Source: Morella rubra
Taxonomy: Eukaryota; Streptophyta; Magnoliopsida; Fagales; Myricaceae
Assembly (NCBI GenBank): GCA_003952965.2
Contig: CM025855.1
Location: 129,001-193,000, forward strand
Reading direction: 5' to 3'
DNA length: 64,000 nt
Shown: one piece after another, positions 23,180 to 35,611 of the stretch
Numbering within the stretch: the stretch's first letter is position 1
How the letters are laid out: each line of letters starts with the position of its first letter
Position numbers and translations under genes: made by a program
The notes under the pieces: generated by a model
What the model was told of the DNA's origin: nothing
The model's input: only the letters and a program-made list of their open reading frames with translations
Database searches by the model: none

Positions 23180-24186
23180 ATAAACTTCATTAACCCAGAC
23201 CAACTCAAGGAGGAAACCTTGGGTTGTCACTGGTTAAAATAAAGTCAGGAATTATAGAAACATGGATATTCCCTGAAAGGTTCTCCTCTAACACCCATTT
23301 AGCCAAATTATGGGCAACAAAATTTGCTCGACGCTTAACATGCTTAAAGGACCAGCGGTTATGACCGCAACAAAAATTAACAATATCTGCGACAAAAGAT
23401 TGAATACGCCAATTTGACTGATGACCCCCACTAGAGATCACATCAATCACCAGCTTGGAACTTCTTCAAATGTCACTTCATCTTGAGGTAAGAAAGACGC
23501 CTCTTGAACAGCAAATAAAGTCGTTCTTGCCTCGCCCACAAGGGGGCCGCTAGGAGGTAGGCTCTTTGTCCAAAGAGAAGGGTTCCTTCAACATTCTTGC
23601 AAACAGCCGTAGCAAATGCACAGGAAGATCTAATAGTAACATCAAAATTAATTTTTCAAACATTCACCGGAGGAAGAGACCAGACAACACAGGTTGCATC
23701 ATGGTTGAGCACTTCTTTTCAAGCCATCAAATGTTCTGAATACAGGGTTCTAATTTTTGGAAGAAGAGCAGCAGGATCCAATTGGAGTCCTTGATGGATA
23801 ATCTGATTTCGAGTAAACCAAATGGAGTCCATAAGGATAGCAGAGTAGAGAGTGAACTTTTGTTGGTCGGCCAAAGGAAGATTTAAACTCGTCCCTGCAT
23901 GAAGAATAACCTTGATCCAATCGGCAATGCTCCTTGAATTAAGTACCTGGATATTAAGAGACCAGGGCTATTCTGTCCAAGCCATACAGGCAATTGGGCA
24001 AGCAAAGAATAGATGCTCAAGCAATTCGGGTGCAAGGTGACAAAGAGTGCAAGACAATTCCTCTTCCTGAGGGAATTCAGACCAACACGTTCTGGTCTTA
24101 CCCGGCAAAATATTCCAGGCAGTTTTCCGAATCAAAAGTCTCAGATGATTTTGCAGAGACATAGCCCAGAGCTTCTTCCAATCATC
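23180..24186 (-). pseudogene. LINE zf-RVT and RNase H region, 3' part
   Basis: At 24189-23968 the frame reads NHLRLLIRKTAWNILPGK and CTLCHLAPELLEHLFFACP, a zf-RVT domain of plant LINEs. At 23450-23205 it reads an RNase H end with VKRRANFVAHNLAKWVLEEN. Stops and a frame change lie between these. It sits in antisense to the RT part. Confidence 0.75.
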
Positions 24187-25345
24187 CACGTGGAGTGTTG
24201 CTTACAAAGTTATATCCAAGATTCTTGCAAATCGGCTAAAGCAATTTCTCCCTTCCCTTATTTCGCCGATGCAATCGGCTTTTGTTCAAGGCAGAATGAT
24301 TCAAGAAAATTCTATTCTTACTCATGAAGTATTTCATATGCTCAGAAATAAGTGAAAAGGCAAGCAATGGCTATTCGAGCTCATATCGAAAAAGGCTGTA
24401 AGTGTTTGGAATGGGCCTTAATTGTCCGGGCATTGGAATGTTTTGGTTTCCCGGCCCAATTCATTAATTGGATCCACCGGTGTATGTCTTCTATTTCTTA
24501 CTCTATATTGCTGAACGGTTCACCTTTTGGCTTCTTTAAGCCCTCGCGAGGTCTTCAACAAGGGGATCCCATTTCCCTGCTTTTATTCATCATTGGCTCA
24601 AAGGTGTTCTCTAGCTTGCTTTTTTGAGAGGAGTTTCTTGGCAAGCTCCATGGTATTTGTATTGGTAGGGTGTTCCGTCTATCTCACATCTTCTCTATGC
24701 TGATGTCCTCCTTATTTTTTGCAAGGCTGATATTCGGGAAGCTCAAGTTATTTCTACATGCTTACAGCGCTATGGTAGCTGGTCTGGGCAACATCTTAAT
24801 GTGCGAAAATCCTCTATTACCTTCAGTCAAAATATCTGCCCCGGCATTGGCCAAGAAGTCTGTGATATTTTACTTCTCCCGTGTAAGGATAATGTGGAAA
24901 AACATATAGGGCTTCCGGTCTCTATCTCCAAAAATAAGTGCTCCCAATTCATAGTTATTTGTGAAAGAGTGAAACATCGTCTGGAGGGTTGGCAAATGCG
25001 TTCACTTTCTCAAGCAAGGCGTTTGGTGCTTATTAAATTGGTTACCTCTGCATTTCCGGTGTATTCTATGGCCCAATTCTTGCTGCCTAAAGCTATTTCT
25101 GATAGACTTGATGGCATGAGGAAGCGTTTTTTATGGGGGTATCGGGATGATGGTCAACGGCATATGTTTTTCAAATCCTGGGATTCGATCAGCCAGCCTA
25201 AAGCGTGTGGTGGCCTTGAAATCAAACGTACGTGGGATCTCAATCGTGCCTAGCTCACTAAATTAGCTTGGCAAATTCAATCTGCCCATGATAAATCCTG
25301 GGTCCAAATCATTCGTGCTAAATATCTGAGAAAAAAGTTTATCCG
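24187..25345 (+). pseudogene. LINE reverse transcriptase, inverted 5' part
   Basis: The plus strand in shifting frames reads AYKVISKILANRLKQFLPSL, SAFVQGRMI, ALECFGFPAQFINWIHRCMS, GLQQGDPIS and GGLEIKRTWDLN, the ordered motifs of a plant LINE reverse transcriptase. At least four frame changes and several stops are present. The catalytic YADD-type box lies near 24700 but is degraded. Confidence 0.75.
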
Positions 25346-25612
25346 TAGCCTACTTAATTGTTTTTAGTCTTGACACCGCGTCTATAAGAAGAGGCCATGT
25401 ACAGTAACAATACAAAGTTCAAAAACCATTCACAACCGAATTTTGGTTTCTCTACAGAGAGTGATAATAATATGCAATATTTTCTTTGTCAATGGAATTG
25501 ATTTGACGTAAACTTTCAATGTCCAAAATTAGATTATATTGGCCCGTCATAAACTCGACTCGGAAAGCGGCCTTTCTGGGACAATAGGACAAGGTCAAGG
25601 AAATAACGTGGC
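25346..25612. other. Intergenic sequence shared with 37935-38235
   Basis: This is the continuation of the duplicated leader after the LINE insertion. No gene seen. Confidence 0.5.
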
Positions 25613-25800
25613 TTTTTTTTTTTTTTTTGATAAACAATTCGCCATATATTACCACAGCCATCAACAAAATGAAACAAATTACAAAAGAGTTCAAGGGGGT
25701 CAAAGCCCAAATGAACCCAAGAGTAATTGGCAAAGAACTCAAGAGAGTGAAGAACACAACCCTCAAAACGAAAGGAGGCGGCCCAACGAGCAAGACCGTG
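25613..25800 (-). mobile_element. LINE 3'-end fragment with poly-A tail
   Basis: A run of T at about 25613-25629 (poly-A on the minus strand) is followed by sequence that reads HGLARWAASFRFEGCVLHSL on the minus strand, a LINE RNase H tail. Copy 2 lacks it at about 38235. A short repeat, cgtgg, sits on both sides (about 25605 and 25795), compatible with a target duplication. Confidence 0.65.
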
Positions 25801-26131
25801 GATTGAAGTTTTCAAATTGAAAGCTACGCACGTCTGATATATCATAGAAAAAGAATCGGAAAGCTTGTTCTAATCAGCCACTATGATGGCAGCGTTGGCT
25901 TCTACAGTCTTCTGTTCCTCAAATGTTTTCTTTCCCTTTTCTTCTTTAATTACATTCATCCATTTCTTCTATGATCTCCTCTTAAAATAAAGTGAAAAAT
26001 TGGCGCATAATCTGTGTTTTTATTACTGGTCTGTGGACATCTATATCTATCTTCCTTTATTCATCGTGACTTCTTATTTTATTTTATTTTTTTACATAAA
26101 CCAAGAAGTCCTTGATGTTAGGACGTCAGGA
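25801..26131. other. 3' flank of LSI2-A
   Basis: It matches 38250-38581 in copy 2. It contains the probable 3' untranslated region of LSI2-A. No gene seen. Confidence 0.5.
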
Positions 26132-28354
26132 TCATCTTATGAATGCCAAACCAATAGCAGTGACTACAAAAGTCGAGGCGAGTCCAAACTTCAGATGGGT
26201 CCAGAAGCTGATGAGAAAGTGTATCCAAGGGATGGGAGCTTGCGAGCCTGCTCGCACACTATTAAGTTTGCAGCTGATCCTAATAATGAGAGGGTTCCCA
26301 GCGACCGTGCTGACCCAAGCTAAGATGAGCCACGCCCTCTTCTCTTCAGCTGCAGAAATCGTAGCTGCCGACGCTGCCACTCGTACTCCGAGCAAGAGAA
26401 CTACACAGCATGAGCACGTACGAGTAGTTATAAGCATTAATCCGATCCTCAGGTACTTTAGTTTCGAAAATGGCGTGTATAATGCTGAAAAATGATTTAC
26501 AAATCGACAACCACATCACCATAAATCAAGGACATAATGCAAAACATAATAGAAAGAACAAATCATTAACATAAAACTCTGGAATTCGCATCGCAAACTG
26601 CTAACAATTAGGACGTTAAAGGACCACAAGTATTGTCGGAGTTGACGGAGTACAGTTGCATAAAATAGACTTAACAATCAGATGCGACACTAAAAGGCTA
26701 ATTTCCTCAGCTACGTCCAAAAATAAATAAATGATGAAATGGATAATATATAGGGGGGAAAACATGCAGGGATCCTAGTTGATCTGTTGCAGGCCATACC
26801 AGTTGGTACGTTTGAAGCCAAATTTGACAGGACAATTACGACAATGGCAAGAACTGCTACCCCGCTAACGTGATCAATTTGTGTATAGGATGCCAGTAAG
26901 TCCCAAAAAGTACTAGGGATTCCGGTTTTGTTTAAGCCCTCAACTGTGATAAACATTCCGCAAAAGAAAATTAAAAGTGAATAGGAGACCTGGCAAAGAA
27001 AAAACTTGAAATTAGATAGTTAGTCCAACAAACAATTAGTAATCCACCTCATAATCTCGAATAATCTGCTTTAAATTTTCAGGTCCTCTTGATACGTAAA
27101 ATGGAATAATATTTTCGAAAGGAGAACAAAGACCATCGTCTTTGCTGATTGTACCTTTTCAATGCTTGGAATAGCATCCTCGAAATCAAGAACCACAAGG
27201 GCAAGTGCAGCAGTAATTGCAGTCCATGACATATTCAGACCCATAAGCAAAGCAATCAACATTCCCACGGTGACAAGATAAACACGTGACGTCCACAACA
27301 TGCTTTTCCATCTCATGGTCAAATCCCCCTTTCCTTTCGAAGAGTGTGTAGAAATTGCCTCTCTTGGTCTATCCATTAGTATTGCAACAGCCTCTGAATC
27401 AATGTTATCCTCCTCCCAGTTGTGAGAAACTGTATCATTTTCCGCCTCTCTTGATGTATTTGAATTTCCTGTAGAATCCAAAATGCCACTAGGGACCTGG
27501 TTGATTTCATTATCATCTGAACCTAAATGGTTTCCAACAGTCTCGACGCGCCCCACATTCACATTAAATTTGGGCGAGCTTTGCACATCCATAGCTTCCA
27601 ATCTAGATTTCCACTCGTGAGAATTCAAGGATGTAAAATGTGACATCCTGGCAGGTGAAAAGAGATGAGAATTCATGGTTCCCTCTTGAACAAGTTCTAC
27701 CTGAGCTGGATCCTCTTCATCCTTTTGAAAAGATAACAACTTCCAGTACATGCATAGAAGTATTAGAGCATTGACAACTACTCCCATGAGCATTGCAGGA
27801 AGAATCCCAATTAGAAAATCCCCAAAAGATATCTTACTCTGAAGAGCTATAACCAAGTTCTGGGGGTTACCAATCGGAGTTGCTGAAGACCCGATATTAG
27901 CACTAGAGGCCAGGGCAAGAAGGAAAGGCTGAGGTGGGAGATTATGTTGCCTCGCAGTTTTCAAGACAAATTCAGTCAAAACTACACAAGAGGTATCATT
28001 AGTGAAAAGAGCACTTGAGAAGGCTGAAATCAGGCATATTCGAAAAAGTAAGTCCTTTGCTCCTGTACTCTTCCATGAGAGCAACTTTGCCAAGTGTTTG
28101 AACATGTCTGCTCTTTCAAGATAGACACCGACAACCATTGTTCCAAATAGCAGACCAAGGATTGGGAGATCAATTGCTGCATATGCTTGATCTGGACTCA
28201 GGATGCAGAATAAGACCATTAGCATGGCCCCCAGGAGGGACCCTGCAGTCCTCCCAATTGGTAGAAAAGGAACGGCTGGGAAAACCGCCAGTACCCAGAA
28301 GATCACAAAAGCAATTGAGCCTAGAATCACTTTTGCAGGAGAAGCCAAGGCCAT
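26132..28354 (-). CDS. LSI2-like: LSI2-A: LSI2-like silicon efflux transporter with altered C-terminal segment
   Basis: LSI2 carriers export silicic acid from root cells and belong to the ArsB/NhaD (CitMHS) ion-transporter superfamily in the plasma membrane. Exons are 28354-27155, 26989-26800 and 26400-26132; borders are GT-AG, and 1,659 bases give 552 residues, the same length as LSI2-B. Exon 1 has repeated membrane spans, the signature [20 protein letters not shown] and a long polar loop. Exon 2 reads [20 protein letters not shown]. In exon 3 an extra g near 26293 shifts the frame after STVAGN. A second indel near 26200-26215 restores it before FWTHLKFG. About 27 residues, including the conserved [13 protein letters not shown] segment, are therefore replaced ([17 protein letters not shown]). 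Transport function is doubtful though the frame is open. Confidence 0.82.
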
Positions 28355-30173
28355 CTTTGGTGCAATGCCAACGGCTTAACATGCTAATGAAATCCCATAG
28401 CTAATGCAATATTCTCATAAAACCTACGTGACAGAGATCAGGGAAACCAATGTTACATTACAATTGAATGGAAATTCAATCTTCTGTTTCTATGCATTCA
28501 GTGCATTATCCCGATGCTTAAGCAAAAACACAATAGCAAAGTTCATTGAAGAACTGAGACCAAACAAGTACTGAGCATATAACTAGTGCTAGATTAGGAG
28601 ATTAATATACTAACAGGTGAAGATCCGCATTCAGATTTGCAGCTTTGAATCGCTTATGACAGAAAACAAGTCCAAAATCGAGAGTAAAAGAGTCCAAAAA
28701 AGCACTTCTTGATTTTCTGCTTTGTTCTTTTATCTCTGTTGCAAAATTCAGACAAATTTGAATTTCTCTCTGTTGCAAAGCCCTCAAATATTGACATTAA
28801 CGGAATGAGTTATTCACCTCTTTTCTCCCTCCCAAGGAATGTCACTTGTACAACCACCTCAGTGAGATTCCGAAACTGAATCTCAGAAACCAGAAAGCAG
28901 AGACCCAAAAGTTCCCTTTGAATGCAACAAAGGTGAAGAATGCATGCCCAGGGAAAACGAAAAAATGTTGAAAGCATAAATAAGAACTCTGATCATATGA
29001 CTCATGTATCAATTTCACAGAAAATATGACTGCGTGATTTCATACTCCTTTTGGAGTGCTACTTCAACAGCCATTTCAGTGGAGTCATAAGCTAAATCTC
29101 GACCAAATACACAACACCCAGATACCAACTAGACATGTTAGTTTGGCTAAAAAAATTGAATTTGAATCTGAATCCAACTCTCTCAACTTACAATCCTAAC
29201 ATTACTCCTACACGCATACTAATACAATTTAATATTACCTTTTTTATAAGTATCAATACAACTCAACAACTTTTACACGTATACCAATAAAGTTCAAACA
29301 TCACCTAAATATTCACGCTATACTTAAAATCTTTAAAATTTTCTCAAAACGAACCTAAGCTATTTCAATAAACAAGCATGTAAGGAAATCGTAACAAACC
29401 AATTCTAACCTGGAATTGACGTCCTAAGAAGTCAAGTTCAACATCTGAACCGAGAGGAAGCTAAAAAAAGGGCTAGCAGGGCTACAATCAAAACTAGTCC
29501 AGTCTTATCTGTTCGCAGGGATGCATCGAGTGCAAAGTGCGCAGAAATTTGATCAGAAAAACTGATATAAATGGAGCTTCTTTTCTGCCTCGCATCTCAG
29601 GAAAATGGATGGTGAAAAATGTCTGTGACACGTCACGGCCACATGGTCAACTATGTCCCTTTCAGCTTAGATCAGCAATCGACTATTATGCCTAGAGTAG
29701 TTGTTGCCTTAAGCATTAAGCATTGGTACATGTCTGTATTTAATCGAAAAGTCTTAAGCATGTGTTTCGGGACGGACTTTTACTGCATTCTCACTTCACT
29801 TTCGCTCAATTACCGAACACGCGCAATCACATTAAAAAATGCGACGTAGAAGGCCGCCCTATAGAAACCAGGATGTCAGAGCGACTTTTTGGCACACCCC
29901 AACTACACCGAACTAGAGCAATTTTAGAATATCCGGGTTGATAAAACTTCCGACCACCGCTTAGAGGAAAAAAAAAAAAAAAAAAAAAAAAACCCTCAAA
30001 ACCACCATCAGAAGGCGGCGGCGCTTTTGTCAGAGAAGCCGGGGCCCGGCAGCAGAGGAAGTTGGCTGTTGGCTGTAGCCAGAACTACAGTGATATATTC
30101 TTTGTTGTTTATTTTAGCATCGTAAATCGTTCTGAGAGTTGTGGAGGTTAAACCTTACTGCACAAGTTGAATG
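28355..30173. other. 5' flank of LSI2-A
   Basis: This is the promoter and leader side of LSI2-A, nearly identical to 40807-42351 upstream of LSI2-B apart from a short extra stretch at about 29215-29325. A run of about 22 A lies at 29970-29992. The sequence then joins the 3' end of the At5g52430-like pseudogene. No other gene seen. Confidence 0.5.
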
Positions 30174-30588
30174 TCAGCTGACCTCTGGTTGCAGCATTGG
30201 GAAGAAAGCCCAGTTGTTGCCAGGCCTAGCTTCCTTCTCCATTGACTTTTCAGTTGCCCACCACTGGGAGTCAATGGTGGCCTTATCAGACAATTCTCTT
30301 TTCGTGTTATCAAAATTGAACTCTTTGATCGACCCAAGAGAAATGGAACGCTGCTTCCGATAGCTCTGCTCCTCCCCTTCTTCAGAACCCTTTTCAGTCA
30401 TTTCATTACATATTTCCCCAACAGACATCTCAAAACAATTTTTAGTTTCCCTGATTGTCCCTCGTCTATCATTTGGCTCCTCCGCCAAAATTTCCTGTGA
30501 AGCTTCTTGCACTTTTCTAATGGATGCCACTGATTTATTTGCAAGACAGTGTGCAATATCTTCCCCAGTCAACTCGAATGACACTCTC

Positions 30589-30871
30589 TGTTAATAATCG
30601 GCTTGGTTTCCTGTATTTACGCTCTTACCGCTTGGTTACTGTATTTTATATTTTTAGTAAATAGCTTAGCTTTACACGTGTCTTTGTATAGCTAGTGTTA
30701 GTTATAGCCCTTTTTCTCTCTCTATTCGGTTATTGATCGGTGTATAAAAGCAACCTTTACTGTTTCATCGTGTGCAATCAGAATTCATGATTGTGAACTC
30801 TTCATCATCTTCATCATTTTCTCTCTGTCTCGTTATACTCCTTTCTAGGTCTCAGTTCATCCTTTTCTACA
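30589..30871 (+). repeat. Copia 5' LTR
   Basis: It contains TATAAAAG at 30743-30750, the likely element promoter. In the 3' LTR the matching site has changed to TATAAGGGG. Confidence 0.95.
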
Positions 30872-30903
30872 TGGTATCAGAGGTGATATAGCTATTTCCT
30901 CTC

Positions 30904-32193
30904 ATGGCTTCCAACGCTGGTGCCGTATCTACCCTCAACATTGCAGATGATCCGATGAGCCCATATTATCTCCACCATGGAGATAACACAGGTTTACAGC
31001 TTGTCTCTCTCACTTTGAATGAAGAGAACTACTCCAGTTGGAGTCGGTCAATGATTATGGCTCTTAGTGTCAAAAATAAAGAAGGATTTGTTGATGGAAC
31101 TATCTCTGAACCTCCTTCTACTGATTCAAAATACTCTGCCAGGCGGAGATGCAATATGGTTGTGTCTGCTTGGATTGTCAATTATCTTCCTAAGGAAATG
31201 AGCACTAGTGTTATTTATATAAGCACTGCTCGACTGATTTGGATTGACTTGAAATAGAGATTTAGTCAAAGCAATGGTCCTAGGATCTATCAGCTTCAAA
31301 AGACCATTTCATCCTTATCACAGAGTCATGGATCTGTGATTTCTTATTATACACGTTTGAAGGGCCTTTGGGAGGAACTTGCCAACTTTCGACCTGAACA
31401 ATCAACCACTTATTTTTCCGAAGAGCATGTGATGCAATTTCTGATGGGTCTTGATGATTCCTACTCTTACATACGTGGTCAGATCCTTCTTATGGATCCG
31501 TTACCCACTGTGAACAAGGTGTTTGCTCTTGTGTTGCAGGAGGAACGACAGAGAGAAGTCTCTGCCATGTCTCAGAAGCGTGAGTCAGCTGCTTTTGTCA
31601 GCAAACTCTCTCATGGATCATCCATCTCTGAACAAAGCCTTGCTGAAGATCTGGAGAGCAATGCTCCCCTTGCTAATGCTGCATATAGACCAAGTCAGAG
31701 GCCATATGGACTGGGTCCTAAGAAGGAGAAACCCACATGTAGTCACTGTGGAAAACCCGGCCACACACAGGACAAGTGTTATAGGCTTCACGGCTTCCCA
31801 CCCGATTTTGTTTTCACCAAGAACAAAGGGCCACCACATGCTGCGCATCAGGTCTCTACACCAGCTCTCCCACAAGATTTCTCTCAGCTGACCATTACAC
31901 CCGATCAATGTCAGCAAATTCTCTCTGTCTTGAGGCCACAATTGCAACCTCATCGAGCTCACCCTTCAGTCAACCAAGTTGGGCATCTACAATCGGAGAA
32001 GAGTACTATTAGTCACCCTTCCTCCTCTGGTTTCTCAGGTACCCCTATATGTCTCTCGGGTGCACTCAATATTTCATCTCAGTTCATCCCTTGGATTTTG
32101 GACACCGGGGCAACCGACCACATGGTTTGCTCTCTCTCTCAGTTAACCACTGTCACAGGCATTATGAATGCAACTGTAAAACTTCCTACATGA
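30904..32193 (+). pseudogene. Copia gag and protease region, with stops
   Basis: Gag begins MASNAGAVSTLNIADDPMSP and contains LNEENYSSWSRSMIMALSVK. A TAG at 31255-31257 interrupts it. After the stop the same frame resumes with GSVISYYTRLKGLWEELANF, then a CCHC knuckle (CSHCGKPGHTQDKCYRLHGF) and the protease active-site motif WILDTGATDHMVC near 32093. The frame closes at 32191-32193. The element is therefore non-autonomous as it stands. Confidence 0.88.
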
Positions 32194-33300
32194 GCTCAGG
32201 TCCCACTCACTCATATAGGGACAATTGTCCTCTCCGATTTTCTTGTCTTGACAAATGTGTTATGTGTACCCGATTTTTCTTTTAATTTGGTTTCTGCAAG
32301 CAAATTGATTCATACACACCACTGTTGTCTCATTTTCCTTTCTACCTCATGCTTGGTGCAGGACCTGTCTACCTAGATGACAATTGGAGTGGGGAAGCTT
32401 GACAATGGGCTCTATCATCTTCAGCCACATACTGCCACCTTGCTTGCTGCCTCTCCAAACACTTTGTCAAACTCAACTGCCCTTGCTGTCACGACTGACC
32501 AAGAGTTTGACCTCTAGCACCGTCGACTTGGGCATCTATCCTCTCCTCGGCTTAGTTTTTTACACAGTTCTGTCCCTTATATACATGTTACTCATCACAA
32601 GCATTGTAGGTCTGTCCTCTTGCTAAACAACGTAGGTTGAGTTTTCCTTTGTCTATACATACTTCTACCTCAAGTTTTGAGTTAATCCATTATGACATTT
32701 GGGGCCCCTTCTCTACTACTTCCATTGATGATTTCAAGTTTTTGCTCACTATTATAGATGATTTCAGTAAGGTGACTTGGGTTTATCTCATGCACTCTAA
32801 ATCTCAAACTCAGTCTTATATACTCTTTCTCTAATTTAGTTGAGACTCAATTTTCTACCAAAATCAAATGCCTTAGATCCGATAATGGTATGGAATTTCA
32901 TGTGCCTGATTTCTACACCTCTAAAGGCATTGTTCACCATCTTAGTTGTGTTGAAACTCCACAACAAAATGGAGTTGTGGAGCGTAAACATTAGCACCTT
33001 CTTAACGTGGCCCGTGCCTTACGTTTTCAAGCCCATCTTCCCTTGTCTTTTTGGGGTGATTGTGTCTTAACAGCCACCTACATTATCAATCGCCTACCTA
33101 CTCCTCTTCTCTCTAATCAATCTCCGTACGAAGTTCTGTTCTCCTCCCAGCCTTCCTACTCCCACATATGTGTATTCGGGTGTCTTTGTTATGCCTCCAC
33201 CCTCCACCGTAATCGTTCTAAGTTTGACCCTCGCGCCCGAGAATGCATCTTTCTCGATTATCCTCCTGGTATGAAGGCTTATAAATTATATGATCTTCAC
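32194..33300 (+). pseudogene. Copia integrase region, heavily frameshifted
   Basis: Pieces in different frames include SFELIHYDIWGPFSTTSIDD and [18 protein letters not shown] (32680-32800), the two first catalytic aspartate regions of a retroviral-type integrase. [11 protein letters not shown] follows, then ATYIINRLPTPLLSNQSPYE from 33073. Multiple one-base changes break the frame between 32190 and 33000. Confidence 0.82.
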
Positions 33301-35322
33301 ACCAAAACCACCTTCACCTCTCGTGATGTTATCTTTCACGAATTTATCTTTCCTTTTCAAGACATCTCTCCTACACATACTACTTTCACCTCCTCTTCTC
33401 CTGATTCTCTTTTCTGCCCTCTTCCACCTACTGACTCCGACCCTCCTTCCTTCTCTTCTTCCTCTGATTTCACCTCACCTGTGCCATCTCCTTCACCTTC
33501 TTCATCGCCCTCATCCTCTTCACCTACTCCACCACCTCTATTATCTCCTTCACCTCCTCTTTTACCTCGTCGACCCTCTCGTACTCGCAGACCGCCTACT
33601 TATCTCCTAGACTACCACTGTTCTCTGGCCTCTCATGCTTCCCCTCACCAATTTGTTTCTCAGGTGACACCCTCCTCCACAGCATCAGGTACATCTCATC
33701 AGCTTTCTTCCTTTCTCTCTTATGCTAAACTGTCTCCCTCTCACCGTACCTTTGCCTTGTCTATTTCTTCTACTGTTGATCCTCAAACTTACACCGAAGC
33801 TTGCACCTCCCCTGAATGGCGTGCTGCCATGGATACTGAATACCAAGCGCTGGTCAGTAACCACACTTGGTCTGTCACTCCCTTACCTTCCGGTAAAACC
33901 CCCGTGCATTGTAAATGGGTTTACAAATCCAAATTTCGCGCTGATGGCACTGAGGAGAGGAAGAAGGCTCGACTTGTTACTAAAGGCTACACTCAGCGTG
34001 CCGGTTTGGATTATTAGGAGACGTTCTCCCCTGTGGCCAAGCTCGTCACTGTCAAAACTCTCCTTGCTGTTGCTGCCATTCACAATTGGCATCTTTATCA
34101 GCTTGACGTCAACAACGCCCTCCTACATGGCGATCTACATGAAGAAGCCTATATGACCTGCCCTCCGGGATATGAGCTGCAGGGGGCCGATGGTGTCTCT
34201 CTTGTTTGTCGACTGAACAAATCCATCTACGGGCTGAAGCAAGCTTCACGACAATGGTTTGAAAAATTGTCCGCTTTTATCCTCTCTCACGGCTTTGTCC
34301 AGTCCAAAGCTGATTACTCCATGTTCACAAAGAAAAATGACTGCTCATACACAGCCATCCTCATATATGTTGACGACATCATTCTTGCAAGGAATGATAT
34401 CAGTTTTATCCATCAATTCAAGCAACTCCTTGATCTGCAGCTTAAACTCAAGGACCTTGGGATACTTAAATACTTCCTTGGACTTGAAATAGCTTGATCT
34501 TCAAGCGGGATTTCAGTCTGCCAACGAAAGTATGCTTTAGAAGTTTTAGCTGATGCAGGTTTCCTTGGTACATGACCTGCAAAATGTCCTATGGTGCAGA
34601 ACTTGAAGCTTAGCCGGCTTGAGGGGGAGCCCATTAAAGATGCGACTGCATATCGTCGACTTATAGGGAGACTACTCTATCTAACCATCACTAGACCTGA
34701 CCTAACATACTCCATGCAGGTATTGAGTCAATTCTTACACTCTCCCAAGCAGCCGCACCTTGAAGTTGCCTACCATGTTTTACGGTACCTAAAGGCAACT
34801 TCAGGACAAGGGCTGTTCTTCTCTGCAAATTCGAAACTCCACCTGAAAGCCTTTTGTGATGCAGATTGGGCGGCATGCTCAGACACACGGCGCTCAGTCA
34901 CTGGCTTTTGTGTGTTTCTTAGAGATTCACTTATCTCCTGGAAATCCAAGAAGCAGCAAACAGTCTCCCGATCCTCTGCAGTGGCAGAGTATTGGTCTAT
35001 GGCATCTACATGCTGTGAGCTTAACTGGTTAACACGCCTCCTTGCTGATTTAAACGTGACTCACTCCCAACCTGCCCTTTTATTCTGCGACAATCAAGCA
35101 GCCTTGCACATCGCTGCCAACCCAGTTTTCCACAAGCGAACGAAACATATTGACATAGACTGCCACATTGTCAGAGAGAAGCTCCAATCGGGTTTGATTC
35201 GTACTTTGCATGTCTCCACGAATGCACAACTTGCTGATCTTTTAACCAAAGGTCTTGGCGCAGCCCAATTTCATAGCCTCCTTTGCAAGATGGGTGTGCA
35301 CAATTTACACACTCCATCTTGA
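33301..35322 (+). pseudogene. Copia reverse transcriptase and RNase H, three in-frame stops
   Basis: A serine/proline-rich linker precedes the RT (WVYKSKFRADGTEERKKARL). The catalytic box [11 protein letters not shown] lies at about 34360-34390. A stop at 34015-34017, one at 34495-34497 and one near 34573 interrupt a single otherwise continuous frame. RNase H follows with AFCDADWAACSDTRRSVTGF and KHIDIDCHIVREKL, ending at 35322 next to the polypurine tract. Confidence 0.88.
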
Positions 35323-35329
35323 GGGGGAG

Positions 35330-35611
35330 TGTTAATAATCGGCTTGATTTCCTGTATTTACGCTCTTACCTCTTGGTTATTGTATTTTATGTTTTTGGTA
35401 AATAGCTTAGCTTTACACGTGTCTTTGTATAGCTAGTGTTAGTTATAGCCTTTTTCTCTCTCTATTCGGTTATTGCTCGATGTATAAGGGGAACCTTTAC
35501 TGTTTCATCGTGTACAATCAGAATTCACGATTGTGAACTCTTCATCATCTTCATCATTTTCTCTCTGTCTCGTTATACTCCTTTCTAAGTCTCGGTTCAT
35601 CCTTTTCTACA
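35330..35611 (+). repeat. Copia 3' LTR
   Basis: This is the partner of 30589-30871. It starts directly after gagggggag and is followed by the target duplication ctctc. Confidence 0.95.

Larger units (their letters stand above)
23167..25345 (-). mobile_element. LINE retrotransposon with inverted 5' segment
   Basis: Minus-strand sequence 24186-23180 reads a zinc-finger reverse-transcriptase-associated domain and RNase H, and ends in a T run on the plus strand, the poly-A tail. The adjoining 24187-25345 reads reverse transcriptase on the opposite strand. The insertion is missing from duplication copy 2 at the matching place (about 37918). The layout fits twin-priming of a single LINE insertion. 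Confidence 0.8.
30589..35611 (+). mobile_element. Complete Ty1/copia LTR retrotransposon
   Basis: LTRs of 283 and 282 bp (30589-30871 and 35330-35611) begin TGTTAATAATCGG and end TTCTACA. The target duplication ctctc flanks both sides (30584-30588 and 35612-35616). The primer-binding site tggtatcagagg follows the 5' LTR, as for initiator methionine tRNA. The polypurine tract gagggggag precedes the 3' LTR. By eye the LTRs differ at about 14 sites plus one indel, so the insertion is not new. The domain order gag, protease, integrase, reverse transcriptase, RNase H defines copia. Confidence 0.95.
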
